From Clostridium sp. 1001275B_160808_H3 (GTDB taxonomy: Bacteria; Bacillota; Clostridia; Clostridiales; Clostridiaceae), in NCBI RefSeq assembly GCF_015550425.1, contig NZ_JADNAT010000025.1, forward strand, positions 1 through 49,244: a stretch of 49,244 nucleotides of DNA. The letters run 5' to 3'. The position numbers and the translations under genes are program-made. Positions 17,730 to 26,848 of the stretch are shown here, in pieces. A model generated the notes under the pieces. That model did no database searches, was not told the DNA's origin, and saw nothing but the letters and a program-made list of their open reading frames with translations. Position 1 is the stretch's first letter; every line of letters begins with the position of its first letter.

Positions 17730-19778
17730 ATGAATTTAATAGTTTATGTTTTTAATGATGTAAATAAATCTGGTACATTCGAATCCACAGATATTGGATT
17801 ATCAGGTATATATGTAACACTTAAATCTAGCGATGGAACTTGCATATCTCAACAAACTAATGAAACTGGATATACTACATTTAGCAACTTAGAATATGGA
17901 AACAAATATACAATTTATGAGACATGTGAAAATATAAATGGTAATTACTCTGAAGAATATTTTAATTCTTTCATAGCTCAGCAACCTAAATTAACTAATG
18001 ACATGTGGTATTCAACTACTTCTACTACCCCAAGAAAATTTATTTTTACCGCTAATTATAATGCAAGTATGACTGTATATTTTGGCCATAGCATATATAA
18101 AAAAGTCAGATGTCATTGCAAGGGATTTCTAGTAACTAACCCTAATAATACTACTTATTCTGAACTTATTGAATTAGATATTCATAATGGTAAAAATCAA
18201 GCAGTTGCAAAGTACCCTGAAAGATTGAATGCTTTAGGCTATAATATTAAAGAAAATATACTCTATTCAATGACTTCACCTTCTGCTACTATGACTGCTA
18301 CAGGATTATATAGAATAGATGGTGATTATAATATAAGTAAAATTAATACAATTATAAACAGTACTACTAATAATTCATGGGCACCAGTAAGTATGAGTAT
18401 TGGGTCATTTGATAATAATGGAATATATTACATCGCATTTATTAACGCTCCTAGCATCTCATCTAGGTACTTTTATACAATTAATCTGAATCCAACAAGT
18501 CTAAATTATTTGTATATAAATTCAATGAAAATGCTCAATTTTGGTTCATCTTCTTATACTAATGGAAGTTATACAATAGCAGATTGGGTATTTAATAATA
18601 CAACTAAAAAGTTATATTCTTATGTTGATAAAGATTTAAATTCTTATGCAGATATTGATAAAATTATAGAAATCGATGTAGACCTAGCAAATAATACACT
18701 AACTGGTAATTTATTAGAAACAGATATTACTGCAATAACAGATTATTCTTCTCAAGACTCTAGAACAATGGCAAAAATATATGGTTATGATACAGGCTTT
18801 ATTTATTTATCTTCTGGCACAGGAAAAGTATATGAAGTAAATCTTAATGATACAGATATCAAAACTCTAGTTCTAATATCAACAATAACTCCTATTCCAA
18901 CAAATGGAGATGGTGCAAATTGTTCCGAAGCAGAATGTTCATATGATTATGGAAATGCTCCAGAGACATCTGAATTAAATACAGCTTCCTATAAATCCTA
19001 TGAGTCCAGTAATGGTCCAAAGCATGCTATTTCTAAAGATATTTACATCGGAAATATTGTGTACTCTGAACCAGATGCCATTATTGGAGCAACAGTTATT
19101 GATAATGATGGTATATCTTATCCTCTACCATATATAAATAACTCTTCAACTAAATATGCAATAGATGTAAAATGCTATAATAACACTCTTTACCCAGCCA
19201 AATTATACGCTTGGCTAGATTTTAATACTGATGGTATATTTAGCCTAAGTGAAGCCTCTGTATATGACGTACCTAGCAGTTCAACTCCACAAATAGTTTC
19301 TGTTGAATTTACAAGGCCTACTGGATATTCTACTATCTATGACAACACATATATACGCTTACGCTTAACTACTGAAGAATTATCTCTTCCGAAAAATATA
19401 CAAAGGGATGATGAAGATCCAAGATCATTAACTACTTACACCCCTGCCATTGACGGAGAAGTTGAGGACTATTTTTTAACAACAGCAGTTGTCCCTTATA
19501 TTAATTTTAAGAAGTCAGCCGATAAAGAATCCGTTTTTCCTGGTGACTTATTAACCTATACTATCACACTAGCCAATAATAGTAATACCTCTGCAGACAA
19601 TGTTATATTTAAAGATGTTATATCCGATAAACTTGAATTTCAATCTGGCAGTTATATTAATGGTGAAGAAGAGCCTATATATTTTTCTGAAAATGAATTA
19701 ACAAAAGGAATAAACATAGGCACCTTGAATCCATTAAATGGTACAGCTATTATTACAATTATTACAAAGGTTAAATAA
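17730..19778 (+). CDS. Multi-domain structural protein (SdrD-B-like, GEVED, DUF11)
   Basis: 682 aa, no signal peptide, no sortase motif. The N-terminal Cna/SdrD-B-like domain covers residues 1-70 (VYVFNDVNKSGTFE; DTGLSG-type DIGLSGIYVTL). A beta-propeller-like middle spans about 120-400. A GEVED-type domain at about 400-590 begins CSYDYGNAPE, contains WLDFNTDGIF and ends DGEVEDYFL. A C-terminal DUF11 domain follows at about 595-682 (LLTYTITLANNSNTSADNVIFKDV). These are normally adhesin or wall-protein modules. The lack of an export signal and the two upstream companions again suggest a spore-surface or intracellularly assembled structure. The start follows AGGATGGTG. Confidence 0.7.
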   Translation: MNLIVYVFNDVNKSGTFESTDIGLSGIYVTLKSSDGTCISQQTNETGYTTFSNLEYGNKYTIYETCENINGNYSEEYFNSFIAQQPKLTNDMWYSTTSTTPRKFIFTANYNASMTVYFGHSIYKKVRCHCKGFLVTNPNNTTYSELIELDIHNGKNQAVAKYPERLNALGYNIKENILYSMTSPSATMTATGLYRIDGDYNISKINTIINSTTNNSWAPVSMSIGSFDNNGIYYIAFINAPSISSRYFYTINLNPTSLNYLYINSMKMLNFGSSSYTNGSYTIADWVFNNTTKKLYSYVDKDLNSYADIDKIIEIDVDLANNTLTGNLLETDITAITDYSSQDSRTMAKIYGYDTGFIYLSSGTGKVYEVNLNDTDIKTLVLISTITPIPTNGDGANCSEAECSYDYGNAPETSELNTASYKSYESSNGPKHAISKDIYIGNIVYSEPDAIIGATVIDNDGISYPLPYINNSSTKYAIDVKCYNNTLYPAKLYAWLDFNTDGIFSLSEASVYDVPSSSTPQIVSVEFTRPTGYSTIYDNTYIRLRLTTEELSLPKNIQRDDEDPRSLTTYTPAIDGEVEDYFLTTAVVPYINFKKSADKESVFPGDLLTYTITLANNSNTSADNVIFKDVISDKLEFQSGSYINGEEEPIYFSENELTKGINIGTLNPLNGTAIITIITKVK

Positions 19779-19850
19779 ATTAGATTTCCTACTTCAAATT
19801 CAAAAATATAATATCAGTTCTTAGTAAGATATTCTCTTTAATAATATAAG

Positions 19851-19896
19851 AGACTATAGTAAGTCAAATTATTTCCTGGTTTACTTACTATAGTCT
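19851..19896. terminator. Hairpin between the DUF11 cluster and the PTS IIA gene
   Basis: AGACTATAGTAAGT (19851-19864) pairs perfectly with ACTTACTATAGTCT (19883-19896). Neither side has a strong T-run, so termination is likely but not certain. It lies between convergent units. Confidence 0.6.
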
Positions 19897-19991
19897 CCTT
19901 AATTAAATTATTTAAATTTAGTGTAATTTCTTAATCATATGCTTTTCATTAATAATGAGATTTTATAAAAACTTAACTTCATATTCAATTA

Positions 19992-20306
19992 TTATTTGTT
20001 TGAATACTTTTTATGAGTTAAAATAACTTCCTTTGCCATTCCTTTTAAAAGTTCTGTTGTCATTAATTGATCTTCTGCATGCATTAAAAGTAATGATATT
20101 TGCACTTTATCTCCTGATGCTTCTTGCATGATTAGAGAACTATGTGATTCATGTGCTTTTATTAATGAATCTTCAGCATCCATTACTAATTTATCTGCTT
20201 CTTCAAAGCATTCTTCTCTTGCAGCTCTCATAGCTTCAAATAAAGCTGATCTTGCTTCTCCTACATTACTAATTAATTGAAATGATACTAATTCTAAATT
20301 ATCCAT
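19992..20306 (-). CDS. PTS EIIA, lactose/cellobiose family
   Basis: 104-aa soluble phosphocarrier. The active His is H76 in LLLMHAEDQLM, with the second conserved His in KAHESH (about 52). It passes phosphate to a Lac-family IIB; the only such IIB in the window is at 29623-29943, encoded with its IIC in the second transcript of this cluster. The gene lies 23 nt after malic enzyme and ends the glycosylasparaginase operon. The ATG follows GGAGGAT. Confidence 0.93.
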   Translation of the reverse strand: MDNLELVSFQLISNVGEARSALFEAMRAAREECFEEADKLVMDAEDSLIKAHESHSSLIMQEASGDKVQISLLLMHAEDQLMTTELLKGMAKEVILTHKKYSNK

Positions 20307-20329
20307 TTATTCCATCCTCCACTATTTAT

Positions 20330-21517
20330 CTATTTTTGCACTTTTAATACTTTTGCTACTTTAGTTTCTACTGCTGATTTTTTTACAGCCTCTGCTACTG
20401 CTGCCCCAATACCTTTTTCAAATGCCTTTGGAAGAATTTTTTCTTCACTTAACTCTTCTATTGAAACAAAATTTGCTATAGCATAAGCAGCTGCAATTTT
20501 CATCTCTTCATTTATTTCTTTTGCCCTAACATCTAGTGCTCCCCTAAATATTCCTGGGAAAGCTAATACATTATTTATTTGATTTGAATAATCTGATCTT
20601 CCTGTCCCAACTATTCTTGCTCCAGCTTCTTTTGCCTCTTCTGGGAAAATCTCTGGAATAGGATTTGCCATAGCAAATACTATAGAATCTTTATTCATTT
20701 TTGATACCATGTCCTTAGTTAAAACATTTCCAACTGATACGCCAATAAATAAATCTGCTCCATTAATAACTTCACTTAACTTCCCTTTTTCATTATTAGG
20801 ATTAGTCTTATCCGCTAATTCTTTTATTGATTCATTATGATAGTTCATGCCTCTATATATTGCTCCATCTTTGCCACAAACTATCAAATTTCTTATTCCT
20901 GATGATAATAATAATCTAGTAATAGCACTACCTGCTGACCCATCTCCATTAACAACAACTTTTAAATCCTCTAATTTTTTATTTACTATTTTTAATGAAT
21001 TTATTAAAGCTGCTAAAACAACTATTGCTGTACCATGCTGATCATCATGAAATACTGGTATATCTAACTTCTCTTTTAGCCTTTTTTCTATTTCAAAGCA
21101 TCTTGGTGCTGATATATCTTCAAGATTTACTCCACCTAAAGTAGGTGCTATTCTAACTATTGTTTCAACTATTTCATCTGTATCCTTTGTATCTAATACT
21201 AATGGAAAAGCATCTACATCAGCAAAGTTTTTAAATAATATACTTTTCCCTTCCATTACTGGTAATGCTGCTAAAGGTCCAATATCTCCTAAGCCTAAAA
21301 CTGCAGTACCATCAGATACAACAGCTACTGTATTCCACTTTCTTGTGTACACATATGCAGCTTCTGGATCTTTATGTATTTCTCTACAAGGTTCTGCAAC
21401 ACCAGGAGTATATGCTAAGCTTAAATCTTTTTCATTTTCTATAGATACCCTTGAAGTTATTTCAAACTTACCTTTTGCTTGTTTATGATACTTTAAAGAT
21501 TCCTCATATATATTCAA
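20330..21517 (-). CDS. Malic enzyme (short NAD(P)-dependent form)
   Basis: Oxidative decarboxylation of malate to pyruvate and CO2. 395 aa match the short bacterial form. VYTRKWNTVAVVSDGTAVLGLGD-type start region, the catalytic Lys in LPVMEGKSILFK, DDQHGTA, and a Rossmann loop NGDGSAGSAI (usually NGAGAAG) are present. The TTG start at 21517 follows AGGGGG. It stands third in an operon after glycosylasparaginase and CutC; there it can finish the route aspartate-fumarate-malate-pyruvate started by aspartase (25148-26536). Fumarase is not encoded here. Confidence 0.9.
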   Translation of the reverse strand: MNIYEESLKYHKQAKGKFEITSRVSIENEKDLSLAYTPGVAEPCREIHKDPEAAYVYTRKWNTVAVVSDGTAVLGLGDIGPLAALPVMEGKSILFKNFADVDAFPLVLDTKDTDEIVETIVRIAPTLGGVNLEDISAPRCFEIEKRLKEKLDIPVFHDDQHGTAIVVLAALINSLKIVNKKLEDLKVVVNGDGSAGSAITRLLLSSGIRNLIVCGKDGAIYRGMNYHNESIKELADKTNPNNEKGKLSEVINGADLFIGVSVGNVLTKDMVSKMNKDSIVFAMANPIPEIFPEEAKEAGARIVGTGRSDYSNQINNVLAFPGIFRGALDVRAKEINEEMKIAAAYAIANFVSIEELSEEKILPKAFEKGIGAAVAEAVKKSAVETKVAKVLKVQK

Positions 21518-21547
21518 ATATATCCCCCTTCTTTCTTTTAGCTAACA

Positions 21548-22156
21548 CTAAACTACTTTAGTCCCATGAATTTCTTTAGCTCCAGTATATTCTAAGATAT
21601 AATCTCTATTATCTTTATTAACACCCTTTCCAGGCATAATTATTATTCTATCTTTAGCATAGTCAACTAACTCTTTAAGCTTATCTTTACCAGCTAAAGC
21701 ATTTTCACATCCACCCTTAGTTAATATTCTATCTACTCCAAGCTTTACTAAGTCATCAATTGCAGATTTTTTATCATCAATACTATCAAAGGCCATATGG
21801 AATGTTACTTTCATTGGCTTAGCCTCTTCTACCATTTTTTTAGTTAAGTCTAGGTCTATTGTATTTCCTTTTAAGGCTCCTATTACTACACCGTATGCAC
21901 CTAAATCTTTACATACTTTAATATCTTGTATCATGATATCAGCTTCATCTTCAGAGTACTCGAAGTTTCCACCTCTTGGTCTTATAATAACCATTACTGG
22001 AATATTTAAATTTTCTACAGCCTTTTTAATTGTTCCAAAACTAGGTGTAGTTCCGTCTTCTAAAAGGTTATCACAAAGCTCTATTCTATTAGCTCCTAAA
22101 GCTTCAGCTCTAACAGCATCATTGTAATTTCCAACACAAGCTTCATATATATTCAT
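21548..22156 (-). CDS. cutC: CutC-family TIM-barrel protein
   Basis: About 202 aa from the ATG at 22156 after AAGGAGT. CutC motifs are NRIELCDNLLEDGTTPSFG, IIRPRGGNFEYSEDE and TFHMAFDSID (TFHRAFD in most members). The family was named for copper homeostasis but its catalytic role is unsettled, and the barrel fold suggests an enzyme. It lies 16 nt after glycosylasparaginase and 30 nt before malic enzyme. This context argues for a step in glycosyl-asparagine breakdown rather than copper handling. That role is inference. Confidence 0.85.
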   Translation of the reverse strand: MNIYEACVGNYNDAVRAEALGANRIELCDNLLEDGTTPSFGTIKKAVENLNIPVMVIIRPRGGNFEYSEDEADIMIQDIKVCKDLGAYGVVIGALKGNTIDLDLTKKMVEEAKPMKVTFHMAFDSIDDKKSAIDDLVKLGVDRILTKGGCENALAGKDKLKELVDYAKDRIIIMPGKGVNKDNRDYILEYTGAKEIHGTKVV

Positions 22157-22172
22157 AAATTTACTCCTTATA

Positions 22173-23135
22173 TTAGTCAAATGTTATAGGCGATTTAATT
22201 CTTTTTAAATATGCATCTAACCACTCTTGACTTGCTACTTCATAAGTAGTTTTGCCATTTTCTTGTTTATTACACACATAAACTGTTGGCTCTAAATCTT
22301 CTGTAACTAATGAGAATGAGAAACCTTCAATATTTGTTGCAACTCCAAATTCTCCTTTATTATTTAATGCTACTACTGATAAGTCACCAGCCTTACCTCT
22401 TCTTCTTATAAGCTCTTTATCTAATTTTTCAACTGCCATATCAGCTGCTTCTTGAGGATGATGCCCTTCTTTCATTAATCTTACTATCTCATAAGATATA
22501 CAGCCCTTCATTAAGTCTTCTCCAAGTCCTGTTGCAGTAGCACCTCCAACTTCACTATCTACATAGAAACCTGAACCAGATAATGGTGAATCCCCTACTC
22601 TTCCTTTTTTCTTCATAAATAGACCACTAGTTGATGTTCCTGCTACCATTTTTTTATTAGAATCAAGTGCTACCATTCCAACTGTATCATGTCCATCATA
22701 TGGACTTAATCCCTCTTTTGCTATTTCTCTTCTTTTCTTTTCATAATGCAATTTTGCTCTATCTGTAAGCATATTAACTCTTTCGAAACCATTTTTATGA
22801 GCAAATGCTTCTGCACCTACCCCCTGTAAAAAGCAATTCACTTGCTCATTGCTTAATTTTCTTGCTATACTAATTGGATTCTTAAAATCTTTGATTCCAG
22901 CTATAGCACCAATTGAAAGGGAATCACCATCCATATAAGCTGCATCTAACTCAACTTCACACTCTTCATTTGGTAATCCGCCATACCCTACAGATTTATA
23001 AAAAGGGAAGTCTTCTACCATTTTTATTGCATTTTCTATTGCATCTCCTGCTGATTTTCCATTTATCAACAATTCTGCTGAACTAGTTATTCCTTCGACT
23101 GCCATTCTCCACGTTGCTATCATTGCATATTTCAT
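22173..23135 (-). CDS. Glycosylasparaginase (N4-(beta-N-acetylglucosaminyl)-L-asparaginase)
   Basis: Ntn-hydrolase that cleaves the GlcNAc-Asn bond to aspartate and 1-amino-GlcNAc. The autocatalytic nucleophile is T151 in GHDTVGM, with R179 and D182 in GRVGDSPLSGSG and GATATGLGE further on. The spacing equals that of the Flavobacterium enzyme as I recall it (T152/R180/D183). The HDT-GM context and SVGYGGLPNEE, ELDAAYMDG favour glycosylasparaginase over isoaspartyl peptidase. No signal peptide, so it acts on imported substrate. The ATG at 23135 follows GGAGGAGA. It leads an operon with CutC, malic enzyme and PTS IIA behind a sigma54 promoter. Confidence 0.93.
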   Translation of the reverse strand: MKYAMIATWRMAVEGITSSAELLINGKSAGDAIENAIKMVEDFPFYKSVGYGGLPNEECEVELDAAYMDGDSLSIGAIAGIKDFKNPISIARKLSNEQVNCFLQGVGAEAFAHKNGFERVNMLTDRAKLHYEKKRREIAKEGLSPYDGHDTVGMVALDSNKKMVAGTSTSGLFMKKKGRVGDSPLSGSGFYVDSEVGGATATGLGEDLMKGCISYEIVRLMKEGHHPQEAADMAVEKLDKELIRRRGKAGDLSVVALNNKGEFGVATNIEGFSFSLVTEDLEPTVYVCNKQENGKTTYEVASQEWLDAYLKRIKSPITFD

Positions 23136-23172
23136 AAGTCTCTCCTCCAATTCAATTAACTATGAAATTATT

Positions 23173-23192
23173 AAAAGCAATATCTATGCCAA
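23173..23192 (-). promoter_or_regulatory. Sigma54 promoter of the glycosylasparaginase operon
   Basis: Minus-strand TTGGCATAGATATTGCTTTT has the invariant GG and GC separated by exactly 10 bp (TGGCA-N5-TTGC). Transcription would start about 12 bp downstream, giving a leader of roughly 30 nt. A sigma54 activator is encoded divergently 200 bp away. Confidence 0.85.
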
Positions 23193-23250
23193 CATTTTAT
23201 GTAACTGGTATTTTAGAGAATATTATAATTATCAATTGCCTTTTCATATA

Positions 23251-23272
23251 AGTGTATTGTAAAATGATACAT
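23251..23272. promoter_or_regulatory. Candidate activator-binding site (UAS)
   Basis: AGTGTATTGTAAAATGATAC with flanking AT forms an imperfect inverted repeat (TGTAT...ATACA). It is about 60 bp upstream of the sigma54 promoter at 23173-23192, and AGTGTAT motifs recur upstream of the other two sigma54 promoters. Confidence 0.5.
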
Positions 23273-23384
23273 ATATCAATAATTTAACTTACTTTTAATA
23301 CAGTAACTTAATATTTTTAATAATAATAATACAAATTAAATAAATCTTTTATACAAATAATAAACTTATCAGAAGGGATCATTT

Positions 23385-24992
23385 ATGAAAAGAGTAGATT
23401 TAATTTATAATACTGTCAAAAAACTTGATAATGGTGATGGTATAACCACTTTAGATATAAGTAAATACCTTAATTTAGAACGTTCAAATGTAAGTAAAGA
23501 TTTAAATATATTATTAAAGAAAGGAAAACTATTTAAAAATAATAGCCGTCCAGTAAAATATTTTTTTAATAACCCCAACGCTACTGATTTTTCTAAAAAA
23601 TCTTCTATGGATAGGCTTAGTTATTTATATCCCTCACTTGCCCCTGCAATTAAATTAGCTAAAACTGCAATATTATACCCTCCAAATGGTATGAACTCCT
23701 TAATAATTGGAGATACAGGGGTTGGTAAATCCATGCTAGCAAAGCTTATGCATGAATATGCTAATTCTTTAGATGATACAAAAGATATGCCCTTTATCCA
23801 TTTTAACTGTTCAGACTATTCAAGTAATACTCAATTACTAAGTGCTCAATTATTTGGAGTAAAAAAAGGTACATATACTGGCGCTAACGAAGATAGACCT
23901 GGATTAATAGAAGAAGCAAACGGAGGGATTTTATTCTTGGATGAAATTCATAATCTTCCAAATGAAGGCCAAGAAATGCTATTTGTCTTTATGGATACTG
24001 GATACTTCAAGAGATTAGGAGAAGTATCTAAAAGAATTAAATCTTCCGCTCGTATAATATGCGCTACTAATAAAGATATAAATTCATCATTATTAGATAC
24101 ATTTATAAGAAGAATTCCTATAAAGATAAATTTACCTGATTTAAATGAAAGACTTTTAGAAGAGCGATTGACTTTAATAGAATCTTTTATTAAAGAAGAA
24201 AGTATAAAGCTAGATAAACCTGTGCTTGTATCAAAAAACTCAATGTTATGTTTATTGTCATATGATTGTCCATATAATGTTGGACAATTAAAAAATGACA
24301 TTATTCTTGCTGTTGCTAATGCTTATTCCGAGTATTTTATAAATAATAAAAAGCATATAAAAATTAATAGTCCAGATTTGCCTTTAGATATTAAGAGAGC
24401 TCTTAATAATCCTTTAGATCGAGAAAAACTACTTATTGAATCTCTTAATTCAGTAGATGGATACTTTATTTATGATAAAAATACCGAGATAACAAGTCAT
24501 TCATTTTTAAAACAGAAACATATGATTTTATCAAGCTACAAAGATTTTATAAATAATATAGATAGTGCTATACATCATAAAGAAAATTGTACAAATTTAA
24601 TTATTAATTATTTTACTAAATATATAGATTCAGTAATTGAAAATAAGGCTAATTATAATTTCAATTTTGAACAATCAGCATATAGTGAACTATTATCTAA
24701 ACTATTAGAATTAGATGATAAGATAAATGAAAAACTTTCTAATAGTGATTTTAAAACTTTCTTTAACATCCATATTGATATGATTTATGATAGAATCGAC
24801 CTTATGGATTACTCCACTTTGCCTTCATTGAATAAACTAAAATCTATTTACAAAGATTACTATCCATTAACTATGGAAATTAAATCTTTAATTGAAAAAA
24901 CATATAATATAAATTTATCTGACTTAGAATTTATTTTCTTAATGACATTTACTATTTACTGCATTAATAAATTAGATACCTCTAAACTATAA
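23385..24992 (+). CDS. LevR-like sigma54-dependent transcriptional activator with one PRD
   Basis: 535-aa enhancer-binding protein: N-terminal winged HTH (about 1-60), AAA+ sigma54-interaction domain (about 80-325) and a C-terminal PRD-like domain (about 400-530). Walker A GDTGVGKS is at 109-116. The GAFTGA loop appears as GTYTGA at 162-167, and Walker B is GGILFLDEIH at 180-189. One PRD histidine is visible (H463 in FNIHIDMIYDRI); the second usual site reads FLMTFTIY without His. The IIA- and IIB-like domains of full-length LevR (about 900 aa) are absent. It is encoded among three transcripts with sigma54 promoters, which are its likely targets. The start follows AGAAGGGAT. Confidence 0.9.
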   Translation: MKRVDLIYNTVKKLDNGDGITTLDISKYLNLERSNVSKDLNILLKKGKLFKNNSRPVKYFFNNPNATDFSKKSSMDRLSYLYPSLAPAIKLAKTAILYPPNGMNSLIIGDTGVGKSMLAKLMHEYANSLDDTKDMPFIHFNCSDYSSNTQLLSAQLFGVKKGTYTGANEDRPGLIEEANGGILFLDEIHNLPNEGQEMLFVFMDTGYFKRLGEVSKRIKSSARIICATNKDINSSLLDTFIRRIPIKINLPDLNERLLEERLTLIESFIKEESIKLDKPVLVSKNSMLCLLSYDCPYNVGQLKNDIILAVANAYSEYFINNKKHIKINSPDLPLDIKRALNNPLDREKLLIESLNSVDGYFIYDKNTEITSHSFLKQKHMILSSYKDFINNIDSAIHHKENCTNLIINYFTKYIDSVIENKANYNFNFEQSAYSELLSKLLELDDKINEKLSNSDFKTFFNIHIDMIYDRIDLMDYSTLPSLNKLKSIYKDYYPLTMEIKSLIEKTYNINLSDLEFIFLMTFTIYCINKLDTSKL

Positions 24993-25023
24993 ATTGCGAA
25001 TTAATTTTTAGATTTTCAAAATA

Positions 25024-25066
25024 AAAAGCACCTAATAAGATTTAATTATTCTTACTAGGTGCTATT
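25024..25066. terminator. Bidirectional terminator between activator and aspartase genes
   Basis: AGCACCTAATAAGA (25027-25040) pairs with TCTTACTAGGTGCT (25050-25063), with A-rich and T-rich flanks on the two sides. Confidence 0.85.
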
Positions 25067-25147
25067 AATTTGTCATATAATTTATTTAATTTTTAAATAA
25101 AACAAAATATTCCTTTTAGAACTAGTTACTTAGATATAATCCCTTTA

Positions 25148-26536
25148 TTAGCTTACTAAGTTCACCATATCCTTAATGTTCAATATCTTACTTACTTCAT
25201 TTTCTTGCATATCACATTCTTCAATGGCAACATCCTTAACATATCTTTCTGTATTTAAGGCTTTCTTAGCAATGTATGCGGCTTTTTCATATCCTAACAC
25301 TGGTGCTAAAGCTGTTACAATTCCTATACTTCCGTTTACAAGTTCATTACATCTTATCTCATTAGCCTCGATTCCCTTAACACAATTTTCTATAAAAGTT
25401 TCTATGCCATTTGTTAAAATTATTATAGACTCATATATATTGTGCATAATTATTGGATAGAAGGCATTTAACTCCAATTGTCCACTTTGAGTTGCCATGG
25501 TTATTGTTAAATCATTTCCCATTATTTGAAATGCTATTTGCTTCATTACTTCTGGCATTACCGGATTAACCTTTCCAGGCATGATTGAAGAACCATTTTG
25601 TTTTGAAGGTAATTTTATTTCTCCAAAACCAGTTCTTGGTCCTGATGACATTAATATTAAATCACCAGAAATTTTGCTTAAATTAACAGCACAAACCTTT
25701 AACTGTGATGAAATCTCAGCATACTTATCAAGATTTTGAGTTCCATCAATTAAATCTTCTGATTGATTTATATCTTCTCCAAATAATTCTGCTAACACTT
25801 TTGTAACTTCTTTTATATACTCTTTATTAGCTGTTATACCTGTTCCTACAGCTGTTCCCCCTAAATTCACTGTTAATAATGAGTCCTTAATTTTTTCTAA
25901 CCTCTTAGCATCTCTACCCATAGCTAGTGAAAATGCCTTAAACTCAGATCCTAAACTTATAGGAACTGCATCTTGCATTTCTGTTCTTCCCATTTTTATA
26001 ATATCAATGAACGCCTTAGCCTTTTCATCTAATTCAGTTTCCAAAACTTTAATATTTCTTATACATCTAACCAATAATTCATATGCTGTTATACTAGCTG
26101 CAGTAGGAATTACATCATTTGTTGATTGTCCCATATTTACATGATCATTTGGATGAACTGGGTAATACTCACCCTTTTTATATCCTAATATTTCATTTGC
26201 TCTATTTGCTATTATTTCATTTATATTCATATTCATTGAAGTTCCAGCTCCACCTTGAATAGGATCTATAATAAATTGATCAAAATATTTTCCATCACAT
26301 ATCTCATCACAAGCTTTAATAATTACATTACTTAACTCTTTTTTTAATTCTCCAGTTTTCTCATTTGTGATTGCACATGCTTTTTTTACTATTGCTAAAT
26401 TCTTTATAAATTCTTTATTTATATTTAATCCACTTATTCTAAAGTTTTCATATCCTCTTAAACTTTGAACTCCATAATAAGCATCCTTTTCAACATATTT
26501 TTCACCAATAGAATCTCTTTCTTTTCTATAATTCAT
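25148..26536 (-). CDS. aspA: Aspartate ammonia-lyase (aspartase)
   Basis: Deaminates L-aspartate to fumarate. 462 aa from the ATG at 26536, which follows TTAGGAGG; the frame is open further upstream but without a ribosome site. Superfamily signature GSSIMPGKVNPVMPE, NPND-type HPNDHVNMGQSTNDV, and the N-terminal DAYYGVQSLRGYENF favour aspartase over fumarase. It has its own sigma54 promoter and terminator. In this cluster it would consume the aspartate set free by glycosylasparaginase, and malic enzyme could take the carbon to pyruvate. Confidence 0.92.
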   Translation of the reverse strand: MNYRKERDSIGEKYVEKDAYYGVQSLRGYENFRISGLNINKEFIKNLAIVKKACAITNEKTGELKKELSNVIIKACDEICDGKYFDQFIIDPIQGGAGTSMNMNINEIIANRANEILGYKKGEYYPVHPNDHVNMGQSTNDVIPTAASITAYELLVRCIRNIKVLETELDEKAKAFIDIIKMGRTEMQDAVPISLGSEFKAFSLAMGRDAKRLEKIKDSLLTVNLGGTAVGTGITANKEYIKEVTKVLAELFGEDINQSEDLIDGTQNLDKYAEISSQLKVCAVNLSKISGDLILMSSGPRTGFGEIKLPSKQNGSSIMPGKVNPVMPEVMKQIAFQIMGNDLTITMATQSGQLELNAFYPIIMHNIYESIIILTNGIETFIENCVKGIEANEIRCNELVNGSIGIVTALAPVLGYEKAAYIAKKALNTERYVKDVAIEECDMQENEVSKILNIKDMVNLVS

Positions 26537-26589
26537 TTTAATACCTCCTAAGTAATAAATACTTTTAAACATTTTCTTACTATATTTAG

Positions 26590-26609
26590 AAAGCAATATA
26601 TATGCCAAA
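26590..26609 (-). promoter_or_regulatory. Sigma54 promoter of aspA
   Basis: Minus-strand TTTGGCATATATATTGCTTT carries GG-N10-GC and is nearly identical to the promoter at 23173-23192. The predicted leader is about 45 nt. Confidence 0.85.
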
Positions 26610-26694
26610 TATATAAATATTGATTTATAGTTACTTTTTATAAAATATTTATTCACTACAAGAAACTGTATTACTTTTCTTTGGATATTCTAAT

Positions 26695-26739
26695 ATCATT
26701 TTATACACTAACCAAATTTTCCAGTCTATTTAACACACT
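26695..26739 (-). promoter_or_regulatory. Candidate activator-binding sites upstream of aspA
   Basis: Minus-strand AGTGTATAAAATGAT (26695-26709) and AGTGTGT (26733-26739) resemble the motifs upstream of the other two sigma54 promoters. They lie 85-130 bp upstream of the aspA promoter, a normal enhancer distance. Confidence 0.45.
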
Positions 26740-26795
26740 AATTTATAACTTATTCCTCTTTTATACTCTAATTAACCTTATTTATAATTATAACA

Positions 26796-26838
26796 ATAAA
26801 AAAAATCTTAGAATAATTTAAAATCATTCTAAGATTTT
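26796..26838 (-). terminator. Terminator after the dipeptidase gene
   Basis: AAAATCTTAGAAT (26802-26814) pairs with ATTCTAAGATTTT (26826-26838), followed on the minus strand by a T-run. It separates the PTS-dipeptidase transcript from aspA. Confidence 0.88.
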
Positions 26839-26848
26839 TATCATTATA

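Noticed and set aside
22173..23135. Isoaspartyl peptidase / type III asparaginase as identity
   Set aside because: The nucleophile context GHDTVGM, the SVGYGG and ELDAAYMDG blocks and spacing fit glycosylasparaginase better.
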